A stretch of DNA of 64,000 nucleotides. Origin: Pseudopyrenochaeta lycopersici. Its lineage: Eukaryota > Ascomycota > Dothideomycetes > Pleosporales > Pseudopyrenochaetaceae. The position numbers were made by a program, and so were the translations under genes. Positions 31,058-42,450 of the stretch are shown here, one piece after another (position 1 is the first letter of the stretch; each line of letters begins with the position of its first letter). The stretch is from contig NHZP01000036.1 in assembly GCA_003313425.1 (NCBI GenBank), positions 62,001 through 126,000 of the forward strand, given 5' to 3'. The notes under the pieces are model-generated. The model saw nothing but the letters and a program-made list of their open reading frames with translations, was not told the DNA's origin and searched no databases.

Positions 31058-31582
31058 TCATGCATCGCGGTCTGCCCCTTCCGCTGATCGATATGGCTCA
31101 AGCTCCTCCTCTTTCCAAAACCCGCATGAAAGAATCAGATTTGATATTGGCCTTGTAAGGAATCCTAACCATGGGTCAATGTAGGTGTTATAAGCAACGG
31201 CCATCTTAGCATCTTTATCTAACTCGTCGACGTCCTCCTTAGAGATCCAACCAAGATGTAACTTTGTTTTATAAATAACGCCCAGCGCAAAAGATCCCGA
31301 ATTATGCTTTCCAACCACAAAGAATTTCTATTAAGGTTAAGGGCAACTGTATACTATTCGTAAGGGGCTAGGAGAGCGTACATGTCTATTTCTGCGGAGC
31401 TGAGAAACGAATTCCAGCTCGAACCTCCAATCTGAGTTGAGTGTGCTAGCTTGAAATACTGAAGAGAAATCGCTTTCAGCCATCTTTAAATACACCTTAG
31501 TGTCCCAGAGCCAGTCACCATGTTGAGAATATGGGAGTTGAAGATGTTCCCAGTCAGAGAGGTAAACAGATGAGGTAGTCAT
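31058..31582 (-). CDS. Unknown protein, two exons, 156 aa
   Basis: Exons 31582-31382 and 31327-31058, with a 54-bp intron (GTACGC...CCTTAACCTTAATAG), join in frame. The family is not recognised. The protein is soluble and mixed alpha/beta by look (FFVVGKHNSGSFALGVIY, HLGWISKEDVDELDKDA). It lies in a run of unrecognised minus-strand genes of similar size and codon use. Confidence 0.5.
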
Positions 31583-32246
31583 AACGCCGGGGTTGGAATG
31601 GCAGGGTAGATATATTTTTAAATATTGAGCTGACAGATTAATAGAGGGAACAGTGGCTAATTATGTACTTTCGAGTGAAGTGCTCGCATCATGTATATCC
31701 CACCGCAGGTCCTTCCAAACGCCACAAGATGATCGCCATGTGCACTTACATGATACGAGCAGGCAGACGCTTAGTTCGTCTGTAATCCCATCGCCCGTAT
31801 TGACAAGAGCGAAGCAGGGGGAGACTGCTCGTTGTCCAATTCAAATTAGCTGACGCGTGGCGTCCCTTTTGCATGGGGATGCTCGGACGTGATAAGGAGT
31901 GCATACTGCATGTCAGGCTACGCATGTACAACAACGCCAACTTATAAGGTCGGGGAACTCAGGATGAATCCCGTTCGGTAAGCTGATGCTAGATGCCTGC
32001 AGAATAAAACGCAAAAGATTGACATGGGATGTCTTGTTCAGCCAAGCTTCTCTGCCCGCTTTAATAGGAATGCATAATAATATTAAAGTGCTATCTAAAT
32101 CAGAGACAGAATAACGAAGACTGTACATCTCTCGGGAAAGGTGGAGGCGTAGTCATATCTTAATGGAGGATTACGCCAAATATTTTGATAAGTCAAGGCG
32201 GTAGTGGAATCGATATGCACGCTAGTTGGTACGGTCGGCTGGTCGG
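31583..32246. other. Gap without a supported gene
   Basis: Short ORFs only (up to 71 codons). Nothing recognised. Confidence 0.35.
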
Positions 32247-32763
32247 CTACCCCTCTTGGTACCTTGTATAGCTCCAAAGATAGTTTTCGCCGTCAGGGAG
32301 TTGAATGGTGTGTTGGTGGTTACTGCGAGAGTCTTCACAACCCGTATACCCGCAGTCGAGACACAACTCAGCGCCTTTGCCAAAATCACTCAAAGATATC
32401 CCTCCTTGAGTCCTTCTTCTAGGATCTTTTCGCAACATACATGAAAACCACGTTGCCATCACGCGACGAAGCGACCAATCACCTGCAGTTGTTCCTTGGA
32501 CTTGATCGGGTTCAGAGAGACTGGGTGTTTTAGTTCCTTCGAATGTCCTCAGCACTTCCTCGGCGTTTTCGAACTGCAGGAACGTGGACAAATGGTACTT
32601 GAAAACATCTTCCATGCACCAGTCTGGTATAGTTCTATCCTCGATTCTTGCAGTGATCACTGTGCCCCCTACGCCGTTCTTGCTTAAAACTTCAAGCGCT
32701 GTACAGTTCTGTGTACTGGTTAGAATCGGAAGACCTCGGAGTGAGCTCACATACACTCATCAT
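32247..32763 (-). CDS. Unknown protein, possible 9-nt first exon
   Basis: The main exon 32708-32247 is open for 153 codons plus stop. The frame has no ATG at its beginning, but a donor GTATGT at 32754 and acceptor ACACAG (with a TTCTAACC branch) would join a three-codon first exon (ATG ATG AGT, 32763-32755). That gives 156 aa. The protein has a Cys cluster (LCLDCGYTGC) and ends WSYTRYQEG. Family unknown. The mini-exon is speculative; an internal start at MEDVFKYH is the alternative. Confidence 0.4.
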
Positions 32764-33273
32764 GCAGGATCAATCCTTGACTTGAAGGGGGTTCGAAAGA
32801 AGGCGGACAGTGCAAGGATTTCCGGTGAACGACCGGAGTTGCGGCAAGGCGATGAAGTGGAGGACGAATGTGATATAATATAGATATCAGCAATCGCATG
32901 GATCCATCGGCCGAACCTGTGGCACACTAGGAGTGCTTGTCAAAGCGGGAAATGAGTGGGTAGATCTCATTGGGCTAAGGAGTCTGGGTGGGCATGAAAT
33001 GTTGCAATAAAACGATGTTTAAGGGGTTTTGCCGTCCACTTCAACAATGGTTTGCACATGATGTTTGGTAACTTATAAAGCAGACTACACATGCAATTTG
33101 GTGGATGACTAGGTTGTGGAATCCGGCGCACAGAGATGATTCTAAACTGCAGCTCCTCACTGGTCTGTTCATGCTACACAACTGGTCGCATTAAAGGCTG
33201 CTTAGGCTAAAAGAAACCACATGTCATAGTCCGTATCGTACAAATGCGGCTCATCACTCAAGCGCCACCCATC
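32764..33273. other. Gap without a supported gene
   Basis: No supported ORF. Contains a short plus-strand open stretch overlapping the end of the neighbouring gene; nothing structured. Confidence 0.35.
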
Positions 33274-33867
33274 TCAACATACACTCAATCCTGCCTGCGT
33301 CTTCCACCAACCCCACTCCAGGTTTAACTAGTCGCAGTTAGTCCATGAGCATAGGGGAAGAGGACAATAAACGGACCATACCATTAGGCTCTTTTTGATA
33401 TCATCATTCCACTCCAGACCTTGTGACTCGAGACGTTTAAGAATCTCTGTCCTTCGTTTCAACCCCAAAGACTCGTCTTCACTAATGAATGCGACAAGGT
33501 CTCCACCTTCGTTAGATTTCCCGAGTTCACAAAGAACGGCCAACAAATCTTCGTCATTTAACTGACCCACCACGCTTTGCTGACCTATTGCATCAAGCGT
33601 GGCACCATACACGGATTGGTAGAATTCCACGAGTATAGAGGAAGCGTCCTTGGCTAAGGCTGCGAAGGAACGCGCTTGTACGAGTGGCTGGTCGCTTTCG
33701 TTGTAAATGCTCGACTGAACGGTATGCGTTACGTGTATTGAAAAGGGCTGCTTTGATTGCTGTGAAGGCCATTGTTCGAATTTGAACTTGGATTCTCTTG
33801 CACAGGTATGAGCAGGCGAGGGAGGCGGGGCTGGCGGGACGCGGACTGGTGTGGAAGCATGGGCCAT
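33274..33867 (-). CDS. Unknown protein with Pro-rich N-terminus
   Basis: Exons 33867-33382 and 33327-33274, with a 54-bp intron (GTATGG...GGACTAACTGCGACTAG), join in frame to 179 aa. The N-terminus is Pro-rich (VRVPPAPPPSPAHTC), followed by a helical region (LAKDASSILVEFYQSVYG, NDEDLLAVLCELGKSNE). The frame is open upstream to 34005, so a longer start (MSNIYHARSPSRLR) is possible. Family unknown. Confidence 0.45.
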
Positions 33868-34005
33868 TATACTGAGAAGCAGGCAAACAAGCTCGCGATG
33901 CACCTCCCTTGCAGGAAAAGGAAGTAACCAGTGAAGGGAAGATCGGTGAGATGCTGAAGGACGTCTCAGCCTTGACGGAGAGCGCGCATGATATATATTG
34001 GACAT

Positions 34006-34409
34006 CTAGCCCTGATCATCATCGCGCTCGGACTTGAAAGGCACTTGGCTTCTCCAGGAATACACAGATTGTGGCGGACGAAGCGAAAAGCAGCTGCAGA
34101 TGAGGGTGCGGAACAGGCCTCACAGTAACACCCTGTAAGTCTGCACTGGTAGCGGATGGAAGGGGGGCCAAAGCGAACCATTACATGGACACGTTGACGC
34201 GGCGTTAACTGGTGCAGCTACTCTTCAGCCCGTTAATGTCACTGTGTTGAAAGCAAACTTCACATGTCTGCATAACGAAGTATCTTTTAGAAAAGGAAAA
34301 CGTCTAGGCTAGATGAGGGATGGAAACCTACTCATTCTCTGTCAAAGTCGCATGGTCGTATCTGGATAGTAATTGTGGGGCCATGGGGCTGATAAAGGTT
34401 GAGATTCCT
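34006..34409. other. Divergent intergenic region
   Basis: Lies between a minus-strand and a plus-strand gene, so it probably holds both promoters. No other structure apart from the palindrome that begins at 34410. Confidence 0.4.
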
Positions 34410-34462
34410 AAAGTAGTTTAGATTTGAATGCTGGAATCCAGCATTCAAATCTAAACTACTTT
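34410..34462. repeat. Perfect 53-bp palindrome
   Basis: Two 26-bp arms (34410-34435 starting AAAGTAGTTTAG; 34437-34462) are perfect reverse complements around one central A at 34436. It lies 55 bp upstream of ATG 34517 of the four-exon gene, in its likely 5' leader or promoter. A perfect palindrome with no loop can form a cruciform or, if transcribed, a tight hairpin. Confidence 0.9.
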
Positions 34463-34516
34463 GAGTCTCCCTTCGCAGTGCCACCTGCGAACCTCAATGC
34501 CCGCTCTCCTGGAAAA

Positions 34517-36272
34517 ATGGCAAACCTCGGGTCTCATAACGACTTGATGAGAGAACTGGAACGATGCTCACCATCCTGTGCGCTAGCAGACAAGGTGAGT
34601 GATGCTTGCTAAGACATGCGTGTAGATGACTTACTTGATTCAAGGCCTTGGTTGCATGTTTTTATCGATTTTTTCGGAGAGGAACTGTCACAGGGTGCTG
34701 TGGACTTTTTCCTGAGGAATTCGGGGCCCAGATCGTATTTACGTCGAATCCTTCGCCACTGGCTCCGCTCGCTGCCGCCCGAGTGGCTACCTCACAAGCG
34801 CACCAGCCGCACCAATCTGCTCCGCCACACGAGTCCCTCTCGACGCAGGAGTACTTCAAGCACCTCATCCCAGAAAACGCCAGCCGGCGCGAAAGAGTGA
34901 CTAGGGTCGCTCAACACTTTGCTGGTAACCAGAAAGATAAAGAATGCCCTCCGCTCGAGGCGGTTTTCAAAGACTGCACTTCAACGGACCCAGTCGAGCA
35001 TGCAAAGGAATTGTACCAGAAAATAAAGCCATTAGGAGACGAAGTTGACATAAAGCACCGGATATACCTTATTTACTTCAGCAATGCAGTGGATATACTT
35101 GCAGCATTACCGATGGAACTCTCAAAAGGACAAACCAGTAAATCGATTGCTTTCGATATGATCTCGGAAGGAGAAAAGCTAGAGAGAGGTAATGTTATAA
35201 AGACAGACATTAAGGCCCGCCATTATCTAAAACTTGCGGAATATGGAGGTTTAGGCTCTCTGTTGTCAGTAGAAGGCGCAAAGTCAGAGTAAGTGCGAAA
35301 CGCCCCCAGATTTGGCACGCTCTAATGTATCTCAGCATAGAGTTTCTCAGTACGGAAGACATTAAATTACTGTGTATATATCGCAAGATGTTCCCCGAGG
35401 TCGAAAGTCGATCCCGGACTTTTGATTCCCTCGTATTACACTATTTTATTAGTGGTCTTCGGGGTTCTGGTTGGAAGTACGCCGACATCGCGAAAGGACA
35501 CACTGGTCTAACACGATTGATCTGCCAGTATGTGGACAAGAAGAAGCTTGAGGAAGGGCAAATTGTTTCGTTACCGGAATATCACTCGACTTCGGACTCG
35601 GACCGTCCAGTTCGGGACTCTCTACAGCCTGGAGAGCGTGCAGACCAGGAGATCTCCCAGGCAATCAGTTCATGTCAGCAACAATCGCAAGTTGCGTTGT
35701 TGCAATGCTCTGCTACAGTCCACGTAGGAAACTCTCTAAGACTAGAAGCTGGTGCCCTACGTACGTCCGCTTGCACACCTTTAAATATCTACTAACCTCT
35801 CTAAGAGGCTCCAGCATCACCTAAACCTAATTCACACAATAAGCCGAATGCGACCCCTTCAAATAAAAGGAGAAGGACAACAAATCAGTCGCCCAATCAG
35901 CTATTCGGGGGTGGTACGGAACAACATCTGCTTCTCGGTCCTATACGAGACGATGCCCCCTCCTTCAGTGGTGATTATGCGGCAAATGATCTTCAATCGA
36001 TGCAAAATGGTGTGACGTCAGATCCAAATCAATCGATTACACGAGGATCAAGGATGCTACCACAGCCGGGACACTCAAAGACTTTGTCATTCCAAATCGA
36101 TCCTACCTCGCCTGGCGATATCACCCATTCAAACTTCGAGCAACAATACAGATCCCCAGAGCAACACGGCGCAGCAGTTGTTCAAGATGACAACTTGCCT
36201 TCGCTGTGCATGGGAGATCTACACACAACTTATGTGGACATGACTGGATTAACTATGTTCTATAGATCTTGA
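34517..36272 (+). CDS. Unknown four-exon protein, 537 aa, nuclear-looking tail
   Basis: Exons 34517-34594, 34645-35288, 35336-35760 and 35806-36272 join in frame to 537 aa. The introns are 50, 47 and 45 bp, the last two with GCTCTAATG and CTACTAACC branches. I do not recognise the family. Residues about 75-370 are helical (for example EHAKELYQKIKPLGDEVDI, FDSLVLHYFISGLRGSGW). The last 150 residues are Ser/Gln/Pro-rich with a basic NKRRRTTN stretch that could be a nuclear signal. The first 60 residues contain a Cys-rich bit (GTVTGCCGLFP). A perfect palindrome sits just upstream. Confidence 0.65.
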
Positions 36273-36286
36273 TCGATTACGCCTCC

Positions 36287-36925
36287 CTAGTCTTCTGCTA
36301 GTTCAGTGTACAATCTGGTCATGAGGGAAAACGTTCCTAGAGGGTCTAACCGGAATTGAACGTTTTCTAATACCACGACAACTACGCCATGCTGCAATTC
36401 CTCTTCCCAGACCTCCCCAGTCAGCTTGCTCCGCAGCTGTAGCTTCGCGATGTTGCTGGGATTATGGAGAGGTTGTAAGACGACGATGTTGTCTTCGCCA
36501 GTTTCTAGCCAACCATTTGTTTGCTGGGATACAGCCTCCGCCATGCATACTATTGGCGGAAGTTCGTGTTCGTGAGGCCTTGGCTTCCTTATCTTCGCTT
36601 TTGCGAGTTCTTTCACGAGGACGTGGACATCCGGTGCCTTATACTCAATTAGTTAGTGGTCGTGTTCAAGTAGCCACTCTCTGCATACGATAGCCTCAAA
36701 TAGATCGCGTCTAAATTTTATCGTAGTGTCCCATGGAATAAGCCATAGCTTCAATCCTGCCCTTTGGTTGCTCTTAGACTCCACCTCTTTCAATTGATCG
36801 TGCCGTACCAAAGCGATCTCGCGAGAGACCTCGCAGACAATCTCTGCAAAACCTGTAGCTATCGTTTTGTATAGTACCATGATGAATTCGATAGCACGAA
36901 ACTTTTCAAGGGTATAAAGGTGCAT
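36287..36925 (-). CDS. Unknown protein, two exons, 195 aa
   Basis: Exons 36925-36689 and 36637-36287, with a 51-bp intron (GTATGC...CCACTAACTAATTG...ATAAG), join in frame. Its stop lies 14 bp from the convergent stop of the preceding plus-strand gene. Family unknown. The first exon is helical (IMVLYKTIATGFAEIVCEVS, DQLKEVESKSNQRAGLKLW). The second is beta-rich (GEDNIVVLQPLHNPSN, LQHGVVVVVLENVQF). Confidence 0.55.
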
Positions 36926-37093
36926 TTATAGTGGTATTGAGAAAAGCTGAACATCATCACTAAAACTGGCACGTGGAAAAGACGTGGCGGTGCATGTGGG
37001 GTATTATTGAGCTGCAGGGTTTTCTCCGGAAGAACAATACTCCTTCACCTAACCGTTATAAGCTAGCCTACTTCAACACGAAGTGCTACAAAA

Positions 37094-37348
37094 TTAATGG
37101 CCCCCATTTGACGGTGATTTGGGCTTTTCGGGGTAGAAAAATTCAAGGCCACTATTCTGCTGTTCAGGAGGATTCTCAACTCTCAAAGTATCCAAACGCA
37201 ACGCGGGAGAGGACGCTTGTCTACCATCATTTGACGTGCCACCTTGGGGTTGACCATTGCTACTATTCGTTCTTCCGCCTGCATTTGCCTGAACCGATAC
37301 TTCGGGAGTCCCTGAGGCGTTGGGAGGATTCGGTTGGTTGCTCGCCAT
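37094..37348 (-). CDS. Low-complexity ORF, possibly an upstream exon
   Basis: 84 codons starting MASNQPNPPNASG, rich in Asn, Pro, Gly and Gln, then a stop. It lies just upstream of the 195-aa gene on the same strand and could be its first exon, but I found no convincing splice pair. Coding status is uncertain. Confidence 0.3.
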   Translation of the reverse strand: MASNQPNPPNASGTPEVSVQANAGGRTNSSNGQPQGGTSNDGRQASSPALRLDTLRVENPPEQQNSGLEFFYPEKPKSPSNGGH

Positions 37349-37363
37349 GGTGATAATTTGCAC

Positions 37364-37848
37364 GTGTGAAGCGAGGGCGACAGCTTGAACAGAGCATCAG
37401 CTATTTAGCTGACTTGGTTGTGACGTCTCTTTATAAGGCTTCCTCAAACAAATGGCACAGGCAGTGCTTGTGTTCAGAAATAAGGATAAGGAAATTGTCA
37501 AGAGGGTGGTGATATTGAATGGGACAGCTCGACTTACAACAACACTTAGGTCGATCCTGCTGCCAGAGTGAGATGCAGAAGACTAATCCCCCGAATAACA
37601 AGTTGCCAGCAAACGATGGGATAGAGGCATATTAATTAGAGAAACTAGAGAGGAGAGTATTGCTGTATTTATACCCACTTCACCTCACACCTCGATAAGA
37701 TCCCTCTGCCTCTCCATTATTCCGAATCCGTACTATACAAGTAACGTCGTGGGGATGCTGCAGCTTGCAGAGCTGGCAGTTTGGCTGAGACTTTGGGTAT
37801 GCACTTTGCCGTTCTCGAGAATCCCCATTCAGCGTCACATCTGTCTGT
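37364..37848. other. Gap without a supported gene
   Basis: No supported ORF; leads into the minisatellite array. Confidence 0.35.
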
Positions 37849-38167
37849 GGGGAGTTGGCAGAGGGGAGTTGGCAGAGGGGAGTTGGCAGAGGGGAGTTGG
37901 CAGAGGGGAGTTGGCAGAGGGGAGTTGGCAGAGGGGAGTTGGCAGAGGGGAGTTGGCAGAGGGGAGTTGGCAGAGGGGAGTTGGCAGAGGGGAGTTGGCA
38001 GAGGGGAGTTGGCAGAGGGGAGTTGGCAGAGGGGAGTTGGCAGAGGGGAGTTGGCAGAGGGGAGTTGGCAGAGGGGAGTTGGAGGGGAGTTGGCGAGGGG
38101 AGTTGGCGAGGGGAGTTGGCGAGGGGAGTTGGCGAGGGGAGTTGGCAGAGGGGAGTTGGCAGAGGGC
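37849..38167 (+). repeat. 15-bp minisatellite array 1
   Basis: About 21 tandem copies of GGGGAGTTGGCAGAG. The first roughly 15 units are identical; the later ones are variants (GGCGAGG types). Because 15 is a multiple of 3, every frame stays open, which explains the long ORFs seen here on both strands. The same unit forms array 2 at 42293-42450. Confidence 0.95.
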
Positions 38168-39584
38168 TGAATAACCTAGTCTCATGCTCGTCTAACTCGG
38201 TCTATTTTAGCCGATAGAGCTAAATCTCTCCTAAACTCACTTCCTAAACTCACTCCCTAAACATTATTTATATCGACCGATATGATATGGGCGTCCTGGG
38301 CAGGCATGCCGGTTGTAGCCTCGGCTGAACTCAAGCCGCGGACATGCGACGCAAAGCAGCAGACCTTGGATGGTGCCCAAAGTCCTGTGGCCACATGCTG
38401 TCTACCGGTGTCTCTACGTATTGTAGGGCATAGGGAAGGTCTCAGCAGGACTTCGACTCCGCACCGCCCGCGAGGTATGGACAGGGCGAATGCTGCATCC
38501 AGTCGAGTAGCAGCAAGGATATTAGGCAGCTATCTAGTCGTACAAGCCAACAGCATCGTAAACGAGGATATGGTCTTTACCACCTCTGACACTCAAGTGA
38601 CAACGACTGAGGTTCAATCGTTGCGACCAAAAATAGTCCTATCGTGCGGGGAGGTCGAAATGGCGTATCGCTGTGCTATCATCTTGTAGTAAACGTAGGT
38701 AAGGCATATCGCTGCTCCTGCGCATGGCTATTTTGTGCACATGCCGGCCAACCCATCTCTGAGCGCTTCGCTCGAGGTTGGAGGCAGTTCTTTGGTGATG
38801 GTCGCGACAAGTCGACCCAATTGGTCTAGCCATATCCGGTCTGAGCCAAGGGTATGTGCCGATGTTATTCCGTGTCAGCCTCCTCATCAGGGCGCGGTCT
38901 CGTTCCGTCGCTTTCTCCCATCGTTTCAACCACATCCACGTTCTGTTCCCTTATGCCTCCACTGAGCCACGCGACCGCGCGCCATTGGTTAGACGCGGGC
39001 AGAGATCATCCAGTCTAAACCAATAGGTGGAGGGCTAGACAGGTTTCGCAACTCTTTCAATTCAGGTTTAGTATGCGCGGACTTGGGCATCCCTAGTTCC
39101 TTCGAGGTGTTCCGGGGGGTGCGGAGTGAAGGTAGTCTATAATGTCCACAGAAGTATGTACTTCTAACGTCTGTGTAGAACCCTAGAAAATATTCTGGTT
39201 GCTCTCTCCGCTTTACAGACCCTCCAGGCCTCTCATCATCTACATTCGAGCTGTGGCAGCAAAAATCTTCTCGAAGATCTATCAACGCCGATAGCTTTAA
39301 TGTCGAACGAATAATCCCTCAAATCAGTTCTCTCCAGAGAGTCTGACAACGTTATCTGAAATAGGATCTGCGATGTAGTCACCGAATCGACCCCTCCACC
39401 TGTCCCGGCTCGTCCTTTCAGTCAACACCATGGCTGCGCAGTACGGCCAGCATTTTCAACTCCAGCGAAAACCGTATACACGTTGACAAAGTATTGAAGG
39501 ATAAGTTAGGTCCCTGTATGTGGACGTTCCTTGTTTCTCTGAAATCGCAGGCTTGGGTCCGGCAGCTTAGTATCTTAAAAACTA
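38168..39584. other. 1.4-kb gap, weak ORFs only
   Basis: ORFs of up to 135 codons (38282-38689 plus; 38639-38935 and 38989-39285 minus) overlap or lack features. None is supported. Confidence 0.35.
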
Positions 39585-40007
39585 ACGTGTTTCACCAGTC
39601 ACCTGCGAATACCAGTCAACCGCGAACGCGAAAAACCATCAAAATCCAGAAAAGCGAACCCTTGCAATCTTCATAACTACTTAGTATTATATCTTAAAAC
39701 TTAAAATCTAACCTTCTATGTATATTTTAAGCTTTATTTTAAGTTTTTAAAGGATTTTATATAATAAGTCTTACAACAGAGTAAAATAGCACAAAATTTA
39801 ACACTAAACTTAATATCTAGACAATAGTAAAAGCTGTGAGCCTAAGGATTTAAAAAGAGCGATTAAATAAGTGTAAAAGGCTAGATATTAAGTTTTAAGA
39901 TATACTACTAAGTAGTTGTTGAGATTGCATGGGTTGGTTTTCCTGATTTTTGGTGGGTTTTCGCGTTCGCGGTTGACTGGTATTCGCAGGTGACCGGTGG
40001 AACACGT
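39585..40007. mobile_element. Pogo-derived MITE with long inverted repeats
   Basis: A 423-bp element flanked by TA on both sides (39583-39584, 40008-40009). It begins ACGTGTTTCACCAG and ends in the complement ACGTGTTCCACC; the arms pair over about 130 bp. The core is TA-rich and non-coding. The end ACGTGTTNNACC is shared with the autonomous-type pogo elements at 50614-52732 and 59517, so this MITE was probably mobilised by such a transposase. Confidence 0.85.
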
Positions 40008-40009
40008 TA

Positions 40010-40542
40010 GAACCGCAAGGGCTTATTAAGCATAGTTATATAATAAAAATGTTATATAAATATTCTATTAGAGTTTTAGATAATTCTATTAAGTGATTGT
40101 CTAGTTTTAAAGGACTTGGCAAGCGCCAAGACAGTGTGAGTTTAACAAGTGACTTTGTTCATGCCGAGGCAGTGGGAGTTTGGCAAGTAAGTTTGTTTAG
40201 CGCCAAACTTTGGCGTTCTGTCAGGTAAATGACGGGGAGACGAAACCAGCAAGCCGGTAGCCTGCCGCGCTACATACCTTCTGGCCAAGTATGCTCATCC
40301 AAGGACCTGCAATAGCTCGAGCAAGATACGTAAGCGGTGTGGTGCGCTGGATAGCTCTAGATATCGTTGTGATGATTGTCCGTGAAGATGTCGTAGACAG
40401 ACACACACTTTATGGCACATGCTCACATCAGAGGCCTCGAACGTGTGGTGCCACGGCACCGAAGAGCCTAAGCGCACTCATGCCCAACATTCGTGTAGGA
40501 CCCCACCATCCCCGCGTGTCGCGAAATTTTGCTTCAGGCTGA
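40010..40542. other. AT-rich gap
   Basis: TA-rich at its left end (40020-40110), then short ORFs. A GGCAAG/GCGCCAA motif recurs several times around 40118-40212. No gene is supported. Confidence 0.35.
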
Positions 40543-41074
40543 CGCTCTTTCAAGGACAAGCTGCAACCCAAAAGCCGGCACCCCATCTACCCATCGAGTG
40601 TAAATTGTCTACTTCCAGTTCTTACTGAGTCTCCAATATCACAACAACCAACTGCACGCCCGCGCGGACTAGCGGCTCCTCACGAAGCTCCCCGCAACTG
40701 CTACGCTGTGCGCAACGACGAGACACCGCATCTTGTAACGACCTCAACCGTCGTATCCAACATCCCTCACATGGTATGCCACTTAATCTATGGTGATTGC
40801 TTGCCTAACACTTTCGTAGGAATTCGTGGAACAAGATCTCGACGACACTATCGACTTTAAAAACGCTTCGAACACACCCCATCGTATATATGGGAAGGGC
40901 CAAATGGTTTACTGGAAAGGATGCAAAACCACGCTTATGAAGGTTGGTGCTGATGATTTGGAATTTCTCAGAGATATAAAGATCCACGATGGCAAAGGGA
41001 AACTGGAGTTTGGCCTGGCACTCGTTTTCGGAACCCTTGGAGGGGATAAGGTTGGGAAGGTAAAGGAAGCATGA
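40543..41074 (+). CDS. Unknown gene, 3' exons
   Basis: An open stretch 40543-40773 joins by a clear 46-bp intron (40774-40819: GTATGC...GCCTAACAC...CGTAG) to 40820-41074, in frame. The last exon encodes EFVEQDLDDTIDFKNAS and VYWKGCKTTLMKVGADDLEF and ends VGKVKEA. No ATG precedes within the open frame, so one or more 5' exons are not identified. Family unknown. The stop lies 9 bp from the convergent stop of the next gene. Confidence 0.45.
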
Positions 41075-41082
41075 TATTGCAT

Positions 41083-42256
41083 TTAGTTTCTTTCGAATAG
41101 TTGTTCCTTTGTCCTGAACCCCTCGTCAAGCCCCATTCTTATGTTTAAATATGCATATTCATGGCAACCGCTTGTGACTTGCATGGTCACACTGCTTGTA
41201 GCAAGAATTCCTTCCCTGTCTTCCTGTCTTCGTACTAAACTACTCATAGTCGCACGGCTTACCCAAGGACCAAGCCATTCAGAAATAGCTTGCCCTTGAG
41301 CTCGTTCCAGAGTGACGTCTCCTGGAAGCAGTCTACTTCCATTTGGCTGAAGAATGTATCGCAAGTTACCCTCTATCTCTATGTGCGTCCCGAACAACAC
41401 CATTGCAAGATGCTGAATTTTGTTTGGTAGTATCACTAGAGTCATGACACAATGGACGTTCCCGTGAGATAGGTGAGACGGAAACGCTATTGTTAGAGCC
41501 GCTGTATCGCCGTCCTTCACGACCGCACCACAAAGGTATTGAGACAAAATAACAGCAAGGCGCTTACTTGGAGGATTCTTAACACTCTCTTGGTAGGAAG
41601 TATCATGTGATTCTGTTATGCCATTTGGCATGCCCTCTTGATGCGACTCGGTAGTAGTGCGAGGTAACGTCGTAGTCATTGTGGACTCAGGTTCAGCAGT
41701 GCTATGTAGAGGACTCGCTGCAAGCCTATTTTGTGTCTCATCCGCGGACTCTATGGTCGGAGGCGTTGCGCATGAAGACACAGGGGACGATAGCACAGTG
41801 TTGTCAAGGCCTGACGAATAGGGTCAGACTAGGCATGAATGCTTAGATAGTAAACCTACGGCGGCGTTTGGGCGAATGAGAAAAGTCTTTCCAGTTTTCT
41901 ACCCAAGTTGTAACCGTTGGGTGAACTTGGATATTGGCTAGTGTAGTTGCTACCTTTCTCTTTTCATCAGAAGATAGCTGCTGGAACGCAGAGAGCGTGA
42001 TCTGGTCTGCCTGTTTGCCCTCGTAGTTCTGACCACCTGTGGCTTTCTTTTTCGCAATGCAATATGCCACCCAAGCTCTGGAGCCAATGTCCAAGAAAAT
42101 TTTCCCCGATTCGTCCACCCCTGACCGCGCTTCCTCGAGTAGACTAGGAAATCCCTTCGGCGTCCTTTCAAACTTCCACTCCGATGTAAGATGCTGCGCG
42201 AAAAATAGCTCAAAGCGATTTTGTTCCTGGTCCGTGGATTTTGGAGGTTCGTTCAT
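41083..42256 (-). CDS. Unknown protein, two exons, 374 aa
   Basis: Exons 42256-41860 and 41810-41083, with a 49-bp intron (GTAGGT...GTCTGACCC...CGTCAG), join in frame. The first exon (MNEPPKSTDQEQNRFELFF) has a helical region and a basic KRRR. The second has Ser/Thr-rich and then beta-rich parts (HCVMTLVILPNKIQHLAMVL). Family unknown. The frame is open upstream of ATG 42256 through minisatellite array 2 to another ATG at 42451, so a longer form with a Pro/Leu/Thr repeat N-terminus cannot be excluded. Confidence 0.6.
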
Positions 42257-42292
42257 GCTTCCATTGGCGAAGGGAATCGGCGAAGAAATTTG

Positions 42293-42450
42293 ACGAGGGG
42301 AGTTGGCGAGGGGAGTTGGCGAGAGGAGTTGGCAGAGGGGAGTTGGCAGAGGGGAGTTGGCCAGGGGGGTTGGCAGAGGGGAGTTGGCGGAGGGGAGTTG
42401 GCAGAGGGGAGTTGGCAAGGGGAGTTGGCGAGGGGAGTTGGCGAGCGGCA
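42293..42450 (+). repeat. 15-bp minisatellite array 2
   Basis: About 10 degenerate copies of the GGGGAGTTGGCAGAG unit seen at 37849-38167. It lies directly upstream of, and possibly within, the 5' end of the minus-strand 374-aa gene, where it reads as NSPLPTPLCQLP-type repeats. Confidence 0.95.

Noticed and set aside
37749..38217. Long ORFs of about 120-140 codons on both strands with ELAEGSWQRGVGR or ANSPLPTPL repeats
   Set aside because: They are products of the 15-bp minisatellite, which leaves all frames open; flanking frames have no gene-like features.
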